64,000 bases of DNA from Staphylococcus massiliensis CCUG 55927 (GCF_000298075.1 NZ_JH815593.1:1691605-1755604); one strand, 5' to 3'. Shown: positions 51,471 to 61,514, counted from the first letter of the stretch. A program made the numbers and translations. The notes: generated by a model not told the origin, from the sequence alone.

Positions 51471-52085
51471 ATGTTTCAAGCAATTTTGCACGGCGTATTA
51501 TTAGCGTTTGGACTCATATTACCGCTAGGCGCGCAGAATGTATTCGTCTTCAATCAAGGGGCAAATCATAAGAAGTTTGTGAAAGTACTTCCAGTGGTTA
51601 TAACAGCAGGATTTTGTGACACGTTACTCATTGTTTTAGCAATACTTGGCGTTTCACTCATTTTATTATCCATGCCCGTATTACAAATTGTGATTTATAT
51701 CATAGGTTTAGCCTTTTTATTATATATGGCTTGGTCGTTATGGCGGGAAAAGCCCTCTAAGTTGGACAACATTGAACCTATGAAACCTTCTAAGCAAGTA
51801 GGATTTGCGCTTTCAGTTTCATTACTTAATCCTCATGCCATTATGGATACAATTGGTGTTATTGGTACAAGCGCATCTGTATATACTGGCCCAGAAAAGA
51901 TTGCATTTACAATTGCTACAATTTTAGTGTCGTGGTTATGGTTTATAGCATTAGCGCTACTCGGTAAAATGCTAGGTACAGTAGATAAAACAGGGAAGTA
52001 TATTATTATATTAAATAAAATTTCAAGCATCATTATTTTAATCGTAAGTTTGATTATCTTAAAAAATCTCATTCAATTATTCTAA
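51471..52085 (+). CDS. LysE/ArgO family amino-acid exporter
   Basis: 204 aa, about six helices. The family signature GLILPLGAQNVFVFNQGAN follows the first helix; VSLLNPHAIMDTIGVIGTSA is the second conserved block. LysE/ArgO proteins export lysine, arginine or analogues. ATG 51471 fits the AAAGGG site better than ATG 51462. It is divergent from bioY, and its upstream region includes the BirA operator, so joint control is possible but unproven. Confidence 0.88.
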   Translation: MFQAILHGVLLAFGLILPLGAQNVFVFNQGANHKKFVKVLPVVITAGFCDTLLIVLAILGVSLILLSMPVLQIVIYIIGLAFLLYMAWSLWREKPSKLDNIEPMKPSKQVGFALSVSLLNPHAIMDTIGVIGTSASVYTGPEKIAFTIATILVSWLWFIALALLGKMLGTVDKTGKYIIILNKISSIIILIVSLIILKNLIQLF

Positions 52086-52193
52086 GTGAGTTAAAAAGTA
52101 AAGATAGAATACTATCTCTACTACTCACTAGATATGAATAATTAAACCTTAAATGTATAGTGTTCTTTAAAAGCAATTTATCCTTACACAAAG

Positions 52194-52334
52194 AATCCCC
52201 AAATAGCTGACTCCTAAGTGTGGGGTCCCTAGCTTCCATTAAGATGAACAAAGAAGCCAAAGCTTCTTTGTAAGTCCAACTACCAAACTGAAGTTTGAGT
52301 TGGACTTTACAGGAAAGCATGCTATTTGGGGATT
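52194..52334. repeat. palindromic element copy E with replaced core
   Basis: Perfect 14-bp arms AATCCCCAAATAGC (52194-52207) and GCTATTTGGGGATT (52321-52334). Ends AGCTGACTCCTAAG and AGGAAAGCATGCT match the family in the copy C orientation. The core differs: it holds its own hairpins (AAAGAAGC/GCTTCTTT; AAGTCCAACT/AGTTGGACTT). It lies between convergent lysE-like and yibF-like genes as a probable bidirectional terminator. Confidence 0.88.
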
Positions 52335-52388
52335 TTAAAATATTCTTTAATAAAATTATTGTTACGCCTATCTTCTAAATGTAATCGA

Positions 52389-53144
52389 TTATTTCAAGGT
52401 CTTTTTAATGAGATAAGCGGTAATGTAAGCAGTGATTGGAATGCTGATGCCAATCGCGATACCGCCAAGTAGAATTGATATCAGTTCTTGTACAAAAATC
52501 TTCGCATTCATTAAATGTTCGAAACTATAGTTTAGTTTAAAGAACCAAAAGCATAACGTTAACTCACTACCAACAAACGCAAGGTAAATCGTATTCGCTG
52601 AAGTTGCTAGAATTTCTTTACCGACACGGATACCGGAACGATAGAGTTCCTTTAAGTTAAGTGAACGATTGGTTTGATAGAGCTCATACATCGGCGAACT
52701 TATCGTAATCGTGAGGTCAATGACCGCTGTAATGACAAGTAAAGCAGTCGTAAAGACCATAAACGCTTCGAAATCAATGCCAATGTTCATCGAATAAATA
52801 GACGTTTCCTCCTGTTGTTCAGTCGTAAAGCCTTGTAAGTGACCGAGTCGCGTTGTTAAGAATATCGACCCCATCAGTACTACCATCGTTATCATTGTCG
52901 CGATAAACGCGGCCTGTGTCTTTAAGTTGTAACTATTTAAAAGGAATAAGTTTATGGCCGCAATGACGATACAAAAAATGATCATAACGATGTAAATCGG
53001 TATATGTACGGCTATAGCTACGACAGCTATTAAGAGTACGACAAAGTTTAAAAATAAAGCGAAGAACGATTTAGCACCTTTTTTACCTCCAAAAATAAGC
53101 ATGAGTACAAATAAAATGAGTAATAAAATTAAAATTGCGTTCAT
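52389..53144 (-). CDS. YibE/F-like membrane protein, second subunit
   Basis: 251 aa with about seven helices, YibE/F-family pattern (YELYQTNRSLNLKELYRSGIRVGKEILATSANTIYLAFVG; ELISILLGGIAIGISIPITAYITAYL). It overlaps the upstream family member by 4 bp, so two homologous subunits are co-expressed. Function unknown; transport is suspected. Confidence 0.82.
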   Translation of the reverse strand: MNAILILLLILFVLMLIFGGKKGAKSFFALFLNFVVLLIAVVAIAVHIPIYIVMIIFCIVIAAINLFLLNSYNLKTQAAFIATMITMVVLMGSIFLTTRLGHLQGFTTEQQEETSIYSMNIGIDFEAFMVFTTALLVITAVIDLTITISSPMYELYQTNRSLNLKELYRSGIRVGKEILATSANTIYLAFVGSELTLCFWFFKLNYSFEHLMNAKIFVQELISILLGGIAIGISIPITAYITAYLIKKTLK

Positions 53145-54241
53145 GCTTTGTCACCTCGCTTTTGGCGCCAAAGTCGCATGAGTAATAACGTTATCGGAAT
53201 CGTGATAACAATGCCTATACCACCCGTTATCGCACGCGCCACCTCAAGTGACCAATTCATCGAAATTGTATACGTGATTGTATTACCATTACGTAAATAA
53301 ATTAAGAACATAGGTAAGCTTCCTGCTAAATAAGAGAATAAGAGTATATTCGTCATTGTTCCCATAATATCTTGACCAATGTTCTGACCAGCTTTCATAA
53401 AGGCTTTGGTGCTAATGTGTGGTGAACGTTGATGAATTTCATACATGCCACTAGCGATGGTAATTGCTACATCCATGACAGCACCTAGTGAACCGATAAG
53501 AACCGACGATAAAAAGATCGTCTTAGGTGGCATTGTGAGAAAGCTTAGTGTTTCGTATTTAATACCGCTTCCTTTAGTAAGTTGAATGACGAGCGCTAAG
53601 ATACCTATCGAGATAAAGGTGCCAAGTAACGTGCTTAGAATTGTAACGAGCGTGCGTTTCTTAAATCCTGTAACCAGTAATAATGTAATAATCGTCGAAA
53701 TCACTGTCATGACTGACATAATTACGAATAAATTGAGCGCCAACATATGTTGATGTAACCATATCGCTAGGAAGATGAGCGCAGTATTGATGACAAGCGA
53801 CAGTATGGATGTTAAACCAATTTTACGCCCTACAAAGAGGAGTGTTAATAAGAAAAAGCCAAGTACTGCGATTACGAGCGTATCGCGTTTCTTTTCAAGA
53901 ATGTAAGGCTGACTGTCTCCTTTAGATAGGTGTAATAGCACTTTATCCCCTTTACGATACGTTCCAAATTCACTCTTAGATTGGTTGTATGAGTGTGAGA
54001 CTGAATAGGTTTTATCTTTATTGTCTGTGTTCAATAATTGAATTTTAAGACGGTCGGTATACTTCGTATCATGATTTTTGTGTTCGTCGGTAACAGATTC
54101 CTTTTTCACGTGTGTAATATCTGTCACTTTACCAACTGGTGTCTGATACATAAAGGCATTCATCATGGTAAACACGATAAGCAATAGATACACTAGAACC
54201 GCGATCATAAAAGCATGTTTAAACGTCAATTTATGTTTCAA
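53141..54241 (-). CDS. YibE/F family membrane protein, first subunit
   Basis: 366 aa. N-terminal helix (MIAVLVYLLLIVFTMM) then an extracytoplasmic beta-rich domain (about residues 30-120, with QTPVGKVTDIT and YRKGDKVLLHL), then seven or so helices with the family motif YEIHQRSPHISTKAFMKAGQNIGQDIMGTMTNILLFSYLAGSLP. The C-terminus overlaps the next gene as ATGA. Function unknown. Confidence 0.84.
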   Translation of the reverse strand: MKHKLTFKHAFMIAVLVYLLLIVFTMMNAFMYQTPVGKVTDITHVKKESVTDEHKNHDTKYTDRLKIQLLNTDNKDKTYSVSHSYNQSKSEFGTYRKGDKVLLHLSKGDSQPYILEKKRDTLVIAVLGFFLLTLLFVGRKIGLTSILSLVINTALIFLAIWLHQHMLALNLFVIMSVMTVISTIITLLLVTGFKKRTLVTILSTLLGTFISIGILALVIQLTKGSGIKYETLSFLTMPPKTIFLSSVLIGSLGAVMDVAITIASGMYEIHQRSPHISTKAFMKAGQNIGQDIMGTMTNILLFSYLAGSLPMFLIYLRNGNTITYTISMNWSLEVARAITGGIGIVITIPITLLLMRLWRQKRGDKA

Positions 54242-54310
54242 AGTAAGACTCCTTCAAATCAGAATTTAAGGTAGATTATATCGAATTCGGTACGTATTTT
54301 AAAATAAAAC

Positions 54311-55198
54311 TCAGTAATAGGTTGTTTCCTTACTTAATAATGTGTGAATAAGCGCAATTAGTTCACTGAGATAAGGTTTCTGATTATCCCGTCTAAACGT
54401 AACACCTACCGACCGTCTTAATTCTGTATGATCAAGATTTAAAAAACGGCCCACTTCTAATGGTTGTTTTAACGATAAATGCGTTGGAAAAATAACGATG
54501 CCTTTATTTTCAAGAATAATATGTCGAATGAATCCTTCTGTAGTCAATGTGATGACTTCATTTGAGACGTCGCGATAAAGTATTTGGTGAATATCTGAAG
54601 GTAATTCATCATATTGAAAAAGTGTATAAGGCTTTAATTGAGCGAGTGTCGGTCGTTCGGTTAGTGCTAAAGGATGCGATTTATGAACGAGTAGGTGGTA
54701 AAACTCTTCATATAAAATGTGATGTTCGTAAATATCTTGTTTTAAGAGTTTAGGTAACGACCCTGAAATTGCGATGTCGATATCTCGTGTTTGTAACTGA
54801 TGTTCAATGTCAGCGTTACTTAAAGCACTTGGAATAACCGTCATGGTTAAATCCTTTTCAAAGGATTGGATGAGTCCAGGTAAGACTTGTTCGATGGCAC
54901 CTCTTTGATATCCAATTCGTATGACGTCGTGGGTTGATGATGTGTTGATTTGAAATCGTGATGTTGTGTGTTCGATTCTTTCGATAATCGCGCGTGCTTC
55001 CTCTAGAAGTAAATGGCCGTCGTCGGTCAATTTGATATTACGTCCGATACGCTTAAATAATGTAACGTGTAGTTCCTTTTCAAGTTGTGCGATTTGTCTA
55101 CTCACAGCGGATTGTGCCACGTTTAAATATAAAGCTGCTTCAGAAATATGTTCACGTTCTGCGACTGCAATAAAATACCTCAGCTGTTTAATCTCCAT
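54311..55198 (-). CDS. gltC: GltC, LysR-type regulator of glutamate synthase
   Basis: 295 aa. Winged helix-turn-helix at residues 1-60 (AEREHISEAALYLNVAQSAVSRQIAQLEKEL), then the LysR co-inducer domain (IRIGYQRGAIEQVLPGLI; FIRHIILENKGIVIFPTHL). Divergent from gltB with a dyad between them. In B. subtilis GltC activates gltAB when 2-oxoglutarate is high. ATG 55198 follows AAAGAGG; the longer frame from 55216 is not used. Confidence 0.93.
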   Translation of the reverse strand: MEIKQLRYFIAVAEREHISEAALYLNVAQSAVSRQIAQLEKELHVTLFKRIGRNIKLTDDGHLLLEEARAIIERIEHTTSRFQINTSSTHDVIRIGYQRGAIEQVLPGLIQSFEKDLTMTVIPSALSNADIEHQLQTRDIDIAISGSLPKLLKQDIYEHHILYEEFYHLLVHKSHPLALTERPTLAQLKPYTLFQYDELPSDIHQILYRDVSNEVITLTTEGFIRHIILENKGIVIFPTHLSLKQPLEVGRFLNLDHTELRRSVGVTFRRDNQKPYLSELIALIHTLLSKETTYY

Positions 55199-55216
55199 TT
55201 TGATGCCTCTTTTCAT

Positions 55217-55235
55217 CTATCTAATAAATAGATAG
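55217..55235. promoter_or_regulatory. GltC-type operator dyad
   Basis: CTATCTA (55217-55223), ATAAA, TAGATAG (55229-55235): a perfect dyad of LysR type, located at the gltC 5' end. A half-site-like CATCTA occurs again at 55240. Confidence 0.65.
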
Positions 55236-55254
55236 GTTTCATCTAATTTATATA

Positions 55255-55283
55255 TTGTAACGATAAATGAGTTTCTTTATAGT
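55255..55283 (+). promoter_or_regulatory. gltB promoter
   Basis: TTGTAA (55255-55260), 17 bp, TATAGT (55278-55283). The GltC dyad ends 20 bp upstream, a position suited to activation. Confidence 0.6.
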
Positions 55284-55332
55284 TATTATACGTTTATATT
55301 ATCAGAATATTCAGATGAAAGTGGGGATAACC

Positions 55333-58300
55333 ATGCATATTAAACGCTTAGGTTTATATGATTCGCGTGAAGAACATGATGCATGTGGTATTGGATTTTA
55401 TGCAAATATGAATAATCAACGTTCACATGACATTGTTCTCAAATCGCTAGAAATGTTAAGGCGTTTAGATCACCGTGGGGGTATAGGTGCTGACGGCATA
55501 ACAGGTGATGGCGCGGGCATTATGACAGAAATTCCGTATGCCTTTTTTAAGCATCATACTTCTTTAAACTTACCTGAAGAAGGTAGTTACGCGGTAGGGC
55601 TTTTCTTTTCAAAGGGTGCGATTAAAGATAGCTTGCATGAAGCGGTATTTCGCGAGACGTTTGAAAGCGAAGGGCTACGTGTCATTGGTTATCGCGATGT
55701 GCCTTTAAATACGCGTGTATTGGCGCCTCATGTTGTTGAAACGATGCCTTATATCGGGCAAATTTTTATAGATTGTTCAGATGTCATAACGCCTGAACGT
55801 AAATTGTATCTCGCGAGAAAGCAACTCGAACGTTATGGCGAGGAACAAGGTCTAAAGTTATATTTCACGAGTTTATCGAGACGTACGATTGTGTACAAAG
55901 GTTGGTTGCGCTCAGACCAAATTAAAGGCTTATTTGAGGATTTAAACCATCACGATTTTACATCTAAATTTGGTTCTGTGCATTCGCGTTTTAGTACCAA
56001 TACGTTTCCAAGTTGGGAACGCGCGCATCCTAACCGCTTGTTAATGCATAATGGTGAAATTAACACGATTAAAGGTAATGTGAATTGGATGCGTGCGCGA
56101 CAGCGAACGTTACTTAAGACGGTGTTTCAAGAAGATTATCATAAAGTAGATCACATCTTAGATGAAAACGGTAGCGACTCGAGTATTTTAGATAATGCTT
56201 TAGAGTTTTTGTCTCTAGAAATGCCCCCTGAAAAGGCCTGTATGTTACTAATCCCTGAACCTTGGTTATATAATCCATCGAATGACCCTAGTGTGAAGGC
56301 GTTTTATGAATATTATAGCTATTTTATGGAGCCGTGGGATGGACCGACGATGATTTCATTTTGTAACGGGGATAAAATTGGCGCGCTCACCGATCGTAAT
56401 GGTTTACGACCGGGTCGCTATACGATAACGAAACAAAATGAAATTGTCTTTTCGTCGGAGGTAGGTGTCATCGATGTTGATGAAGCGGATGTCGCTTATA
56501 AAGGACAGCTTAATCCTGGCAAGCTGCTTTTAGTCGATTTTAATCAACACAAGGTCATTGAAAATAACGAATTGAAGTGTCAAATTGCGCAAGAAAAACC
56601 TTATGAAACGTGGTTGAACGCGCGTAATCAAGACTTTGATTTAGAAACGATTGCTTATGAAAGTACTTTATCGAACGAGACGGCGACAATGCTACAACGA
56701 AAGTTCAAGTACACGAAAGAAGAAATTACAAAATACTTAAAACCTTTAGTAGAAGGTAAGAAAGACCCGATTGGCGCAATGGGGTACGATGCACCGCTTG
56801 CCGTATTTAATTCTCGACCGGAAACGCTTTTCAACTATTTTAAACAACATTTTGCGGAAGTAACGAACCCGCCTATTGATGCCTATCGTGAAAAGATTGT
56901 CACGAGTGAGCTGACGTATTTAGGTCGCGAAGGTAATGTTTTTGAGCCGGATGAACGCGTGCTAGAACGTATTCAGCTTAAGCATCCGATACTGACTTTG
57001 TCTCAATTAGAGGCGATACAAATCGTGAAACCGTCGCTTCAATATGTCTCGATTTGTTATGAAAAGGACCTTGAACATGCGTTAGAACAGTTGTCTCAAC
57101 GTGTTATTCAAAAGGTTAAACATGGCTGTGACATTATTGTATTAGATGATCGAGACGTTAAATCGGAAGGTTTATATGCGATGCCGGTATTACTAGCAGC
57201 GAGTTTCATACATCAAGAATTGATTCGTCATGATTTAAGAATGCATACGAGTATTGTCGTCGTATCAGGTGACGTACGTGAAGTGCATCATATCGCGACC
57301 TTAATCGGCTATGGTGTTAACGCGATTGTACCGTATCTTGCACAACATACGGTTTATGAACAAACGCTTCAAGGGCATATAAGCGGCAATGCGATTGAGA
57401 ATGTAGCGCTATTCAATAAAACGCTTGTTGATGGCGTCATTAAGGTCATGGCTAAAATGGGTATCTCGACGATTCAAAGTTATCACGGGGCACAAATTTT
57501 TGAGGCGATTGGTCTTCATGAAGATGTTATCGAGCGCTACTTTACAGGTACCATGTCTAAGATTTCTGGCCTTAAAATACAAGATATTGATGCCGAGAAT
57601 AAGAGACGTCAAACGCCTGATAGTGCATATTTAGAATCAGGTAGTACATTCCAATGGCGTCAACAAGGTCAACATCATATTTTTAACCCTAAAACAATCT
57701 ATTTATTGCAACAAGCATGTAAACAAAATGATTACGCGTTATTCAAGGCCTTTTCAAAGGAGGCGCATGATAAAGCATCGGGTACGATACGTAGTCAATT
57801 TGAGTTCAAATCGTGTAAACCTGTTCATATAGATGACGTTGAACCTGCGTCTGAAATTGTGAAGCGCTTTAAGACGGGGGCGATGAGTTACGGGTCGATT
57901 TCTGAAGAAGCGCATCAAACGCTCGCTGATGCGATGAATGATTTGGGTGGTAAAAGTAACAGTGGTGAAGGCGGGGAAGCATTATCTCGCTTTGAAGTTC
58001 AACCGGACGGAACGAATTATAGTAGTGCGATCAAACAGGTTGCGTCGGGTCGGTTCGGCGTGACGAGTCATTATTTGAACCATGCGAAGGAAATTCAAAT
58101 TAAAGTCGCACAAGGTGCTAAGCCTGGTGAAGGCGGTCAATTGCCTGGAGGTAAGGTGTACCCTTGGGTAGCTGAAGTACGTGGTTCGACGCCAGGTATT
58201 GGCTTAATTTCACCACCTCCGCATCACGATATTTACTCTATTGAAGACTTAGCGCAGTTAATTCATGATTTAAAGAATGCGAATCGGGATGCGAAGATTA

Positions 58301-59820
58301 CGGTCAAGCTTGTGTCACGTTCAGGAGTTGGAACGATCGCGGCAGGGGTTGCGAAAGCATATGCGGATAAAATCGTGATAAGTGGTTATGACGGTGGCAC
58401 GGGTGCATCCCCTAAGACGAGCATTCAACATGCAGGATGTCCTTGGGAGTTAGGGCTTGCTGAAACGCATCAAACACTAAAACTTAACGGGTTACGTTCA
58501 AGAGTGACGCTTGAAACGGATGGTAAGTTGTTAACGGGGCGTGATGTACTTTACGCATGTTTATTTGGTGCTGAAGAGTTTGCGTTTGCGACTGCACCGC
58601 TTGTTGTACTCGGTTGTATTATGATGCGTGTGTGTCATAACGATACGTGTCCGGTTGGTATCGCGACGCAAAACCAAGATCTTAGAAAGCTTTTCAGAGG
58701 TAGGAAGGCGCATGTGAAGCGTTACATGTACTTTGTTGCTGAGGAGTTACGTGAATGGATGGCGGCGTTGGGTGTTAAGAAATTAGATGATTTAGTGGGA
58801 CGTACCGATTTACTTCAACCTACGCGAGAGAGTTTAACAGGTCGTAAAACGAAACATTTGAATCTACAAGCGATGTTGGTTCAAACAGAAGGTCCAAATA
58901 CGTGTTCAATCGCGCAGCAACATGGTATTGAGAAGCGGTTCGATATGACGTATCTCTATAAGGACGCCGAGTCTGCCATTGAGTCTCGAACACCATTTAA
59001 GAAGCATTATCTATTGAATAATGAGCAGCGTGATGTTGGTGTCTTAACAGGTAGTGAAATCACGAAACGCTATGGCGTGAATGGTTTGCCTGAAGACACG
59101 ATTATGATGACTTCGACTGGTCACGCGGGTCAAAGTTTGGGCGCTTATATACCGCGTGGTTTGACGCTTCATCATCAAGGTGATGCGAATGATTATGTAG
59201 GAAAAGGCCTCTCAGGTGGCAAAATCATTGTTCAAGCACCTAACGATGCGCGCTCGGATAACATCATCGTTGGGAATGTATGCTTATATGGCGCTACTAA
59301 GGGTGACGTTTATATTAACGGGCGAGCAGGCGAGCGCTTTTGCATACGAAATAGTGGCGCAAATGTTGTGGTGGAAGGTGTAGGAGACCATGGATTGGAA
59401 TACATGACAGGTGGTCGTGTAGTGATTCTTGGTGATGTTGGTAAGAACTTTGGTCAAGGTATGAGTGGTGGTGTTTGCTATGTCGTACCTTCAAATAAAG
59501 CAGCGTTTATCGAGACGCACCAACTTCCAACGCTTGATTTCGATGACGTCACTGATGAAGCGGAATTACGCATGATTAAAACGATGCTTGAGAAGCATGT
59601 TGCATATACTGAAAGTAAACGCGCACAAGCATTGTTAGCGCAGTTTGACGCGTTAGCAGTTCAGCTTGTCAAAGTTATTCCAACTGATTACAAGTTGATG
59701 CGTCATAAGATTCATCACTTTGAACAACAAGGTTACCTATTAAATGATGCGACATTTAAAGCGTTTAATGACAACAAGCTTCAAATCAACGCATTTGATC
59801 GCACGACGTCAATTTATTAA
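55333..59820 (+). CDS. gltB: glutamate synthase (NADPH) large subunit
   Basis: 1495-aa iron-sulfur flavoprotein making two glutamates from glutamine and 2-oxoglutarate. After a 17-residue propeptide the mature enzyme starts at Cys18 (DACGIGFYANMN), the amidotransferase nucleophile. The central and FMN-binding domains follow (GGKSNSGEGGE, GAKPGEGGQLPGGKV, SGYDGGTGASP), then the 3Fe-4S cysteines (CIMMRVCHNDTCPVG) and a beta-helix C-terminus (GANVVVEGVGDHGLEYMTGG). ATG 55333 follows GTGGGG; longer in-frame starts lie before the promoter's expected transcript start or lack a site. Operon with gltD; activated by GltC. Confidence 0.97.
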   Translation: MHIKRLGLYDSREEHDACGIGFYANMNNQRSHDIVLKSLEMLRRLDHRGGIGADGITGDGAGIMTEIPYAFFKHHTSLNLPEEGSYAVGLFFSKGAIKDSLHEAVFRETFESEGLRVIGYRDVPLNTRVLAPHVVETMPYIGQIFIDCSDVITPERKLYLARKQLERYGEEQGLKLYFTSLSRRTIVYKGWLRSDQIKGLFEDLNHHDFTSKFGSVHSRFSTNTFPSWERAHPNRLLMHNGEINTIKGNVNWMRARQRTLLKTVFQEDYHKVDHILDENGSDSSILDNALEFLSLEMPPEKACMLLIPEPWLYNPSNDPSVKAFYEYYSYFMEPWDGPTMISFCNGDKIGALTDRNGLRPGRYTITKQNEIVFSSEVGVIDVDEADVAYKGQLNPGKLLLVDFNQHKVIENNELKCQIAQEKPYETWLNARNQDFDLETIAYESTLSNETATMLQRKFKYTKEEITKYLKPLVEGKKDPIGAMGYDAPLAVFNSRPETLFNYFKQHFAEVTNPPIDAYREKIVTSELTYLGREGNVFEPDERVLERIQLKHPILTLSQLEAIQIVKPSLQYVSICYEKDLEHALEQLSQRVIQKVKHGCDIIVLDDRDVKSEGLYAMPVLLAASFIHQELIRHDLRMHTSIVVVSGDVREVHHIATLIGYGVNAIVPYLAQHTVYEQTLQGHISGNAIENVALFNKTLVDGVIKVMAKMGISTIQSYHGAQIFEAIGLHEDVIERYFTGTMSKISGLKIQDIDAENKRRQTPDSAYLESGSTFQWRQQGQHHIFNPKTIYLLQQACKQNDYALFKAFSKEAHDKASGTIRSQFEFKSCKPVHIDDVEPASEIVKRFKTGAMSYGSISEEAHQTLADAMNDLGGKSNSGEGGEALSRFEVQPDGTNYSSAIKQVASGRFGVTSHYLNHAKEIQIKVAQGAKPGEGGQLPGGKVYPWVAEVRGSTPGIGLISPPPHHDIYSIEDLAQLIHDLKNANRDAKITVKLVSRSGVGTIAAGVAKAYADKIVISGYDGGTGASPKTSIQHAGCPWELGLAETHQTLKLNGLRSRVTLETDGKLLTGRDVLYACLFGAEEFAFATAPLVVLGCIMMRVCHNDTCPVGIATQNQDLRKLFRGRKAHVKRYMYFVAEELREWMAALGVKKLDDLVGRTDLLQPTRESLTGRKTKHLNLQAMLVQTEGPNTCSIAQQHGIEKRFDMTYLYKDAESAIESRTPFKKHYLLNNEQRDVGVLTGSEITKRYGVNGLPEDTIMMTSTGHAGQSLGAYIPRGLTLHHQGDANDYVGKGLSGGKIIVQAPNDARSDNIIVGNVCLYGATKGDVYINGRAGERFCIRNSGANVVVEGVGDHGLEYMTGGRVVILGDVGKNFGQGMSGGVCYVVPSNKAAFIETHQLPTLDFDDVTDEAELRMIKTMLEKHVAYTESKRAQALLAQFDALAVQLVKVIPTDYKLMRHKIHHFEQQGYLLNDATFKAFNDNKLQINAFDRTTSIY

Positions 59821-59832
59821 GGAGGGGTATGA

Positions 59833-61290
59833 ATGGGTGAATTTAAAGGATTTATGAAATATGATAAAGCGTCTTTGCCTGAACTCTCTTTAGTTGAACG
59901 GCTTAAGCATCATGGTGCCTTTCAGCAAGCGTTTGATAAGGCTGATGCGAGCATTCAAGCAGCGAGATGTATGGATTGTGGGACACCATTTTGTCAAACA
60001 GGCATTGGTGTTGAGAAAGATACGATAGGTTGTCCAATTGGTAACTATATTCCCGAATGGAATGATTTAGTATATCTAGAAGATTATGAAGCGGCGTATT
60101 ATCGTTTGTCGGAAACGAATAATTTTCCAGATTTTACAGGCCGTGTGTGTCCAGCACCGTGTGAGTCGTCATGTGTGATGGCGATTAATCGTGAGTCGGT
60201 CGCGATAAAAGGTATTGAACGTACGATTATTGATGAGGCCTTTGAACAAGGTTGGGTTCAACCGCGACGACCTGAGCGTCGACTCAATGAAAAGATCGCC
60301 ATTATAGGAAGTGGACCATGCGGCTTAACTGCAGCAGATGAATTGAATGCGCTTGGCTATGATGTCACGGTGATTGAACGTGCGCCATCACCAGGAGGGT
60401 TGTTAATGTACGGCATACCTAATATGAAGCTTGATAAGCACGTTGTTGAACGTCGCGTAGAATTGATGGAAGAAGCGGGCGTTACCTTTAAGCTTAATAC
60501 TGAAGTTGGTAAAGATATCATGAAAGAAACATTACTCGCGACATATGATGCGGTGATTTTGTGTACAGGTGCCGAGAAACCGAGAGATTTACCTTTAGAA
60601 GGACGCATGAGTCCAGATATTCATTTCGCTATGGATTATTTAACGGAACAAACACTGCTTGAACGCGGTGAAATAGAACAGGCTACTATTACCGCAAAAG
60701 ATAAACGCGTGATAGTTATTGGTGCGGGAGATACAGGTGCCGATTGTGTTGCGACAGCTTTAAGAGAAGGTTGTCACTCAGTTGTTCAATTCAATAAGTA
60801 TGACCGCTTACCTGATGACGTTGATGAAAATGTGTCGTGGCCTAGACCTAAAGAGGTATTCAAAATGGATTATGCGCATCGAGAATATGAAGCGAAATAC
60901 GGATTAGAACCGCGTGCTTATGGGGTTCAGACGATGCGTTATGATGTGGACCGCATTGGTCGTTTAAAGGGTGTGTACACGCAGCTAGTAAATGATGAAC
61001 AACATGATTTAGATATGTCGCTTGCACCTGAACGATTCTGGCCAGCAGATCTTGTTTTATTGTCAATTGGGTTTATTGGTACGAATCAACATGTGCCTGA
61101 ACACTTTCGTGTAAAATTATCTCAAAATAAAATTAAAGCTGATGATAAAAATTATCAAACGAATGTTAAAAATGTATTTGCGGCAGGAGATGCAAGACGC
61201 GGCCAAAGCCTTGTCGTATGGGCGATTAAAGAGGGTCGTGGGGTTGCAAAGTCGGTTCATCATTATCTGCAAAGTAAAGTTCTTTCATAA
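59833..61290 (+). CDS. gltD: glutamate synthase (NADPH) small subunit
   Basis: 485 aa; brings electrons from NADPH to GltB. N-terminal 4Fe-4S cysteines (CMDCGTPFC; CPIGNYIPEW; CPAPCESSC), FAD motif IIGSGPCGLTAADELNALG, NADP motif VIGAGDTGADCVATALREG and C-terminal VFAAGDARRGQSLVVWAI. GGAGGGG site 12 bp after gltB, so the two form one operon. Confidence 0.97.
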   Translation: MGEFKGFMKYDKASLPELSLVERLKHHGAFQQAFDKADASIQAARCMDCGTPFCQTGIGVEKDTIGCPIGNYIPEWNDLVYLEDYEAAYYRLSETNNFPDFTGRVCPAPCESSCVMAINRESVAIKGIERTIIDEAFEQGWVQPRRPERRLNEKIAIIGSGPCGLTAADELNALGYDVTVIERAPSPGGLLMYGIPNMKLDKHVVERRVELMEEAGVTFKLNTEVGKDIMKETLLATYDAVILCTGAEKPRDLPLEGRMSPDIHFAMDYLTEQTLLERGEIEQATITAKDKRVIVIGAGDTGADCVATALREGCHSVVQFNKYDRLPDDVDENVSWPRPKEVFKMDYAHREYEAKYGLEPRAYGVQTMRYDVDRIGRLKGVYTQLVNDEQHDLDMSLAPERFWPADLVLLSIGFIGTNQHVPEHFRVKLSQNKIKADDKNYQTNVKNVFAAGDARRGQSLVVWAIKEGRGVAKSVHHYLQSKVLS

Positions 61291-61305
61291 AATGTAAATT
61301 TTTTA

Positions 61306-61334
61306 TTGACATTTATAACGGACTATAATAAGAT
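61306..61334 (+). promoter_or_regulatory. promoter of tRNA-Ser gene
   Basis: TTGACA (61306-61311), 17 bp, TAAGAT (61329-61334). A TATAAT at 61324-61329 overlaps but leaves only 12 bp of spacing. Confidence 0.55.
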
Positions 61335-61351
61335 ATTTATTGTGTTCGTTT

Positions 61352-61444
61352 GGAGGAATACCCAAGTCCGGCTGAAGGGATCGGTCTTGAAAACCGACAG
61401 GGGCTTAACGGCCCGCGGGGGTTCGAATCCCTCTTCCTCCGCCA
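61352..61444 (+). tRNA. tRNA-Ser (anticodon UGA)
   Basis: Acceptor arms GGAGGAA and TTCCTCC with discriminator G and encoded CCA (61442-61444). The anticodon stem-loop CGGTCTTGAAAACCG carries TGA. The long variable arm (GGGGCTTAACGGCCC) marks a class II serine tRNA, and the TTCGAATCC T-loop is intact. In staphylococci a tRNA-Ser lies between gltD and treP, as here. Confidence 0.96.
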
Positions 61445-61480
61445 TTATAAGTATAATCCAAGACTAATTAGATATAGAAG

Positions 61481-61514
61481 ATAAGCACTTACTTAAGTAA
61501 GTGCTTATTTTTTT
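61481..61514 (+). terminator. terminator after tRNA-Ser
   Basis: ATAAGCACTTACTT (61481-61494) is directly followed by its full inverse AAGTAAGTGCTTAT, then TTTTTT: a perfect 28-bp palindrome plus T run. Confidence 0.9.
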
